NCBI GenBank assembly: GCA_964465295.1
Contig: CAYXKC010000009.1
Location: forward strand, 1 to 36,633
DNA length: 36,633 nt
Source of the DNA: Methanolacinia sp964465295
GTDB lineage: Archaea; Halobacteriota; Methanomicrobia; Methanomicrobiales; Methanomicrobiaceae
Reading direction: 5' to 3'
The notes beneath the pieces were generated by a model. The model did not search any database. It was not told the DNA's origin and worked only from the letters and a program-made list of their open reading frames with translations. This document shows, piece by piece, positions 33,077 through 36,633 of the stretch (position 1 is the stretch's first letter; each line of letters begins with the position of its first letter). Position numbers and translations under genes: made by a program.

Positions 33077-33086
33077 ATTTATATCT
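33077..33086 (+). promoter_or_regulatory. TATA box for a leaderless phosphoribosyltransferase mRNA
   Basis: TTTATATC (33078-33085) is centred about 25 bases before the ATG at 33107. No Shine-Dalgarno site is seen, again suggesting a leaderless transcript. Confidence 0.5.
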
Positions 33087-33106
33087 TTCCAGTCCCTTTT
33101 CCGTGT

Positions 33107-33784
33107 ATGACACCCGGAGTTGAGGGAATATTTTTTTCATGCGATATGGTCGAATGGGAGAAAGCTACAGGCCTCTCCCGGATTCTTGCTTATAAGATCC
33201 ACGATTCAGGTTTTTTTCCTGATATTGTAATCGCCATCGGCAGAGGCGGATATGTTCCTGCCAGGGTTGTATGCGATTATCTGCTTCATGAAAAACTGAC
33301 CAGCATAAAGATCGAGCACTGGGGTATTGCAGGAGAGAAGAAAGAGGAGACTAAGATCGTCTTTCCTCTTTCAGTGAATATTGATGGACAAAGCGTGCTA
33401 ATCGTCGATGATGTAACTGATACCGGTGACACCCTGGAGGCCGCAGTGAGGTATATCTCCTCACTCAACCCGTCTGAGATTAAAACCGGCGTTCTTCAAC
33501 ATAAGAAAGGTTCATCATTCAGTCCTGATTTCTATGCGGAGTACGTGGATAGATGGAGATGGATTGTGTACCCCTGGGCCAGACACGAGGAATTGTTTGG
33601 CTTTTCTGAGAAGGTGCTCTCTGGAGAACCTGTTTCTGCGGAGGAGATAACCCGAATTTTAAGAGAAAAATATGAGATAACCGCCCCGGAATCAGAGGTT
33701 GAAGATGCACTCTCTCACCTTGTAAAAAGAGGACTGGCAGTCAGGAAAGGAGATTTTTACACGAAGAAAAAAAGAGAATTCTAG
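33107..33784 (+). CDS. Phosphoribosyltransferase with C-terminal winged-helix-like domain
   Basis: 225 residues. The N-terminal 150 form a type I phosphoribosyltransferase: the PRPP-binding signature is VLIVDDVTDTGDTLEAA near residue 102, with the substrate-side segment IVIAIGRGGYVPARVV near residue 40. Purine bases (xanthine, hypoxanthine) are the usual substrates, not shown here. The tail (about residues 170-225; SAEEITRILREKYEI, then EVEDALSHLVKRGLAVRKG) resembles a winged helix, seen in DNA-binding regulators, so the protein may sense PRPP or base and bind DNA. The stop codon overlaps that of the convergent ABC permease (CTAG). Confidence 0.87.
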   Translation: MTPGVEGIFFSCDMVEWEKATGLSRILAYKIHDSGFFPDIVIAIGRGGYVPARVVCDYLLHEKLTSIKIEHWGIAGEKKEETKIVFPLSVNIDGQSVLIVDDVTDTGDTLEAAVRYISSLNPSEIKTGVLQHKKGSSFSPDFYAEYVDRWRWIVYPWARHEELFGFSEKVLSGEPVSAEEITRILREKYEITAPESEVEDALSHLVKRGLAVRKGDFYTKKKREF

Positions 33785-35193
33785 AAACCTGCATAATCTG
33801 CATTGTCCCATTTTATAAGTCCGCTTTTTATCATCAGCCATGCAGGGACGAAAAGTATGATTGAAAGATAAGCAAGATAAGAGCCGGCGAATGTAAGTCC
33901 CAAGAGAACAAGAACCAGCGGTCCGGTTATGAATATATACCTGAAAAATACTCGGACATTATAGATCATCGCTCCCGGTTCCAGTCCGCACATCCTCACC
34001 ATAAGAGCCATTTCAAAGAAGGAGACCGAAAGGCAGAGCACTATCGCCTTTGGGATATTTTCTGCTGCACCTGAGATAAAGCCTATAGCAATTATGAATA
34101 TTACCGGTATTACCTGGAGTACTGCAAATGTTCCTATCTTCGCCTTTATAACCGACGAGATATTCAGGGGAAGGAAGTAGTATGCAGAGATCGAGTCAAA
34201 TTCCGTGACCCAGGTATACATCGTCGATGCGATTATGCCCGTTACCACCGCTATCGTAAACAGGATGTCATTTCCTGTCAATAAACCTCCAAGGAACGAG
34301 AGAACCAGCCAGATAAGTCCCAGGGGCAGGATGAAAGAGAATATCGTCTGTCCTATTCCAATTCCGCTCCTGTAGAGATCGATGAAATCTTTTGCGATTA
34401 TAACATTTTCATCAAGAAATTCAAGCCTCTTCGAGAATGAATCGAGCAGATTTTTGTAATGCTTCTCTGACGAGGTGTCTGCAGATGTGAAGAATATGAT
34501 CGACAGGGAGAATAATAATGTAATAACCAGCAGGGATACGAGAAGGCCGGTATAAGTGAAGGATGTAAAGAGCCCGACGGGGAGAAGCAGGGTTTCAAGA
34601 ATTCTTGTCGGCGTGTATAAGGCCGATAATACTATGAAACCAATCGAAATTATCGCGAGTATTGCGAATAGTGCTCTTTTACTCCTTGAATAGACTGCAG
34701 AAAGGAGAAATACCGTGCAGAGTCCGAGAAGGAATGCAACGGATATTGTCAGCATAAGGAGGGACGGGTAGTATATTCCTGTTCCAAGAAAAGGGGATGC
34801 CGCCAGGAATCCAAGCCCGAAAGGAAGGATCCAGAGAATGAAATAATAGACGATGTCCTTTACGACAAAGTTCATGAATACGATCCGCTCGGATACCGGA
34901 AGGCTTCTTGCAGAATATGCGATGAGGCTCGCCTGCCCGAACCTGCGATTCATGACCTCTTTTCCCAAAATCCCAAAGGACCCTACCATAATTCCAAGAA
35001 GTATGAACTGTGCGTGAACAACGATGCTCAACAGGACGATATTCATCACACTTGTGATAAGCGGGAGTATGAATGCGCCCATGAACGCTATTGCAAAGAT
35101 CAGGACGGGAAAGAGCGCAAAATTGAGACTACCAAATAGCGTGGAGTGCATCCGCCATTCCTCCCTGAACATGGATGTAAAGAGAGTCAGCAT
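33781..35193 (-). CDS. ABC-2 type exporter permease
   Basis: A 470-residue membrane protein with about twelve hydrophobic helices, for example FPVLIFAIAFMGAFILP, FILLGIMVGSFGILG, ILFTIAVVTGIIASTMY and AIVLCLSVSFFEMALMV. It is the membrane partner of the ATPase just upstream. The ATG at 35193 is chosen because GAGAGGAG precedes it by about 8 bases; an in-frame TTG at 35211 lies within the ATPase gene. The substrate is unknown. Confidence 0.85.
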   Translation of the reverse strand: MLTLFTSMFREEWRMHSTLFGSLNFALFPVLIFAIAFMGAFILPLITSVMNIVLLSIVVHAQFILLGIMVGSFGILGKEVMNRRFGQASLIAYSARSLPVSERIVFMNFVVKDIVYYFILWILPFGLGFLAASPFLGTGIYYPSLLMLTISVAFLLGLCTVFLLSAVYSRSKRALFAILAIISIGFIVLSALYTPTRILETLLLPVGLFTSFTYTGLLVSLLVITLLFSLSIIFFTSADTSSEKHYKNLLDSFSKRLEFLDENVIIAKDFIDLYRSGIGIGQTIFSFILPLGLIWLVLSFLGGLLTGNDILFTIAVVTGIIASTMYTWVTEFDSISAYYFLPLNISSVIKAKIGTFAVLQVIPVIFIIAIGFISGAAENIPKAIVLCLSVSFFEMALMVRMCGLEPGAMIYNVRVFFRYIFITGPLVLVLLGLTFAGSYLAYLSIILFVPAWLMIKSGLIKWDNADYAGF

Positions 35194-35197
35194 AATA

Positions 35198-35911
35198 TCA
35201 GCTCCTCTCAACCAGTTCCATGAAGAAATCGTCCAGGTGGATTTCTCTTTCCTTCAGCTCAGACGACTTTCCTGTATGCAGAAGCCTTCCTTTATGAAGG
35301 ATTGCGAAATCAGTGCAGATATCTTCTGCAATCTCAAGAATATGTGTTGAGAGAAATATGGTGTTTCCCGCTTTTACGTAATCTTTCAGGTAATTTTTTA
35401 CTTTTCTCTGTATAACAGGATCGAGATTTATCAGGGGTTCGTCGATTAAAGCCAGTTCGGGTTCATGGAGGAATGCCTGTGCAAACATCAGCTTCTGTCT
35501 CGTTCCGCGTGACAGGTCCTTGCAGAGAACATCTTTTTTATCGGCGAAATCGAGATAGTCAAACCACCAGTCCGCCTTATCCCCGATATCTCCCATCTTC
35601 CTTATTTTTCCAACAAACGAAAGGTATTCCGAGGATGTCAGAAAACTCGGGGGTGTCTCCTGCTCCGGAATTACCCCGACAAGCTCCCTGACCTTAATCC
35701 CTTTTGCCGCAGGATCATGGCCGAGAATCTCAGCCGAACCGGCGGTCGGCCTGATCTGGCCGGTAAGCATCTTAATCATGGTCGTCTTTCCGGAACCATT
35801 GGGCCCAAGCAGTCCGAAGAGGCTGCCTTTTTCAACCCTGATGCTGATCTCATCGACCGCCTTTAATTCCCCGAATTTCTTTGTGATCTTTTCAGTTCTA
35901 ATAACCGTCAT
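35198..35911 (-). CDS. ABC transporter ATPase (ABC-2 exporter class)
   Basis: A 237-residue ATPase with Walker A GLLGPNGSGKTTMIK, signature DLSRGTRQKLMFAQAF (an SRG variant of LSGGQ), Walker B ALIDEPLINLDP and H-loop IFLSTHILEIAEDI. It pairs with the permease four bases downstream. The short leader carries GGGGAG before the ATG. The promoter region is shared with the divergent peroxiredoxin. Confidence 0.95.
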   Translation of the reverse strand: MTVIRTEKITKKFGELKAVDEISIRVEKGSLFGLLGPNGSGKTTMIKMLTGQIRPTAGSAEILGHDPAAKGIKVRELVGVIPEQETPPSFLTSSEYLSFVGKIRKMGDIGDKADWWFDYLDFADKKDVLCKDLSRGTRQKLMFAQAFLHEPELALIDEPLINLDPVIQRKVKNYLKDYVKAGNTIFLSTHILEIAEDICTDFAILHKGRLLHTGKSSELKEREIHLDDFFMELVERS

Positions 35912-35934
35912 TTCAGGCTCCCCGTATCTAATTT

Positions 35935-35972
35935 ACCTGATTAATATCAGGTACCCTGATAGTATATCTGGT
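35935..35972. promoter_or_regulatory. Pair of palindromes in the divergent ABC exporter / peroxiredoxin promoter
   Basis: ACCTGAT-TAAT-ATCAGGT (35935-35952) is a perfect 7-bp inverted repeat; the adjoining ACCCTGAT-AGTAT-ATCTGGT (35953-35972) is a close variant. They lie directly upstream of the TATA box of the peroxiredoxin (near 35979) and across the likely box of the exporter. Two adjacent sites of like sequence are typical of a dimeric repressor or activator. Confidence 0.55.
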
Positions 35973-35977
35973 AAATT

Positions 35978-35987
35978 ATTATATATC
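35978..35987 (+). promoter_or_regulatory. TATA box for the peroxiredoxin gene
   Basis: TTATATAT is centred about 35 bases before the ATG at 36018, predicting a leader of about 9 bases. GGGATAAATT precedes the ATG. Confidence 0.45.
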
Positions 35988-36017
35988 TCCAACTCCTTTA
36001 ACAATTTGGGATAAATT

Positions 36018-36494
36018 ATGGGTTTAATTTCAAACGGAGAGCCCGCACCGCAGTTCTGCCTTCCTGATTCCGGGCATTCGGAGATCTGCTTAACGGCCCT
36101 TAAGGGAAAATGGGTGGTCCTTTATTTCTACCCGAAGGACAATACATCAGGCTGCACTCTTGAAGCGAGGAGTTTTTCGGATAATATCGATCTCTTTAAG
36201 AGTGCCAATGCCGTGGTAATAGGAATCAGCCCGGATTCATGCGAGAGCCACGGGAAGTTTATCGAGAAAAATTCTCTGGATCTGGTATTGCTTTCTGATG
36301 AAAGTCATGAGATTTTGGAGAAATACGGTGTGTGGCAGAAGAAAAAGATGTACGGCAGGGAGTTTATGGGTGTTGTGAGGACAACGTATATCATCAGCCC
36401 CGATGGAATAGTGGCGGAAGTCTTTCCAAAGGTGAAGGTCAAAGGCCACTCTGATGCCGTGATGGATAGATTAAAAGCACTTTCCGGTGATTGA
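36018..36494 (+). CDS. Peroxiredoxin of the Bcp/PrxQ type
   Basis: A 158-residue thiol peroxidase. The peroxidatic Cys46 lies in PKDNTSGCTLEARSF; other family residues include VVLYFYP before it, the GISPDS loop and the C-terminal VVRTTYIISPDG. The resolving Cys five residues after Cys46 in classical PrxQ is Arg51 here, and other cysteines are at 14, 24 and about 78, so the resolving step may use one of those or a partner thiol. It shares a divergent promoter region with an ABC exporter. Confidence 0.93.
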   Translation: MGLISNGEPAPQFCLPDSGHSEICLTALKGKWVVLYFYPKDNTSGCTLEARSFSDNIDLFKSANAVVIGISPDSCESHGKFIEKNSLDLVLLSDESHEILEKYGVWQKKKMYGREFMGVVRTTYIISPDGIVAEVFPKVKVKGHSDAVMDRLKALSGD

Positions 36495-36496
36495 AA

Positions 36497-36519
36497 GATA
36501 AGTTTCTTTTTTTTATCTC
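36497..36519 (+). terminator. Terminator after the peroxiredoxin gene
   Basis: GATAA (36497-36501) and TTATC (36513-36517) frame GTTTC followed by eight T just after the stop codon, a T-rich archaeal terminator. Confidence 0.5.
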
Positions 36520-36547
36520 CATTGACAGGATTGCCGGCATTATTCGG

Positions 36548-36633
36548 GTGAGTTCTTCAAAAATTATAACTCATCAGAAAATAAACCAGATTTTGCAGGA
36601 AATGGATGATTCAGTTATTCACGCAATAAGCAT
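36548..36633 (+). CDS. Possible start of a further gene, cut by the window edge
   Basis: A plus-strand frame is open from 36491 to the window end. A GTG at 36548 would give a start like VSSSKIITHQKINQILQEM, which reads as a plausible helical N-terminus; an ATG at 36602 is another option. No ribosome site is clear. Too short to judge. Confidence 0.25.
   Translation, partial: MSSSKIITHQKINQILQEMDDSVIHAIS

Noticed and set aside
1..36633. CRISPR array, insertion sequence or prophage
   Set aside because: No spaced repeat array, transposase or phage gene is seen; repeats found are few and short.

Overview
The window is chromosomal DNA from a methanogenic archaeon, most probably order Methanomicrobiales, family Methanomicrobiaceae (Methanolacinia/Methanoplanus-like). 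The evidence is a complete archaellum cluster with fused ArlC/D/E, archaeal CheF, ABCE1, eS1, KEOPS Pcc1, UPF0212, DUF2070 and BRE/TATA promoters. The order is recognised from families and gene order; the genus is a guess.

Layout. (1) 1-1660, plus strand: the tail of ABCE1, then an unknown alpha-helical repeat protein. (2) 1696-18126, minus strand: one motility and chemotaxis island. In transcription order it holds three archaellins, arlCDE (fused), arlG, arlF, arlH, arlI, arlJ, an unknown acidic membrane protein, cheF, cheY, cheB, cheA (duplicated P2 domain), cheC, cheD and a secreted beta-propeller protein. The archaellins have their own promoter and terminator. A second promoter, giving an apparently leaderless mRNA, starts arlCDE, and a U-rich terminator-like tract lies between cheF and cheY. 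No cheR, cheW, receptor or prearchaellin peptidase gene is present. (3) 18411-23049, minus strand: a sulfur module of SLC13/RCK permease, CstB-like metallo-beta-lactamase/rhodanese protein, a YeeE/YedE transporter split into two genes, and a DUF1622 membrane protein. (4) 23050-25045: gene-poor, with one lipoprotein, tRNA-Leu(UAA), and diverged copies of a hairpin repeat around the tRNA. (5) 25046-31878, minus strand: a long tightly packed housekeeping run uS15 - RecJ-like DHH protein - Pcc1 - eS1 - small basic protein - unknown - nitroreductase - UPF0212 - PfkB kinase - DUF2070. It is led by a BRE/TATA promoter and a folded leader of about 175 nt. (6) 32181-36633: tRNA-Gly(CCC), a gene-free stretch, YwbE, a phosphoribosyltransferase with a winged-helix-like tail, an ABC-2 exporter pair, and a peroxiredoxin divergent from it across a pair of imperfect palindromes.

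How the parts work together. CheA, CheY, CheB, CheC and CheD process signals from receptors encoded elsewhere; CheF couples phospho-CheY to the ArlCDE ring around the ArlH/I/J motor, which assembles and rotates the archaellin filament anchored by ArlF/G. The unknown acidic membrane protein sits exactly between the motor genes and cheF. The sulfur module would import a sulfur compound and handle persulfide or thiosulfate-type sulfane sulfur. The strongest candidates for something undescribed are the folded leader upstream of uS15, the acidic protein between arlJ and cheF, the sulfur module in a presumed strict anaerobe, and the tRNA-Leu-associated hairpin repeats.
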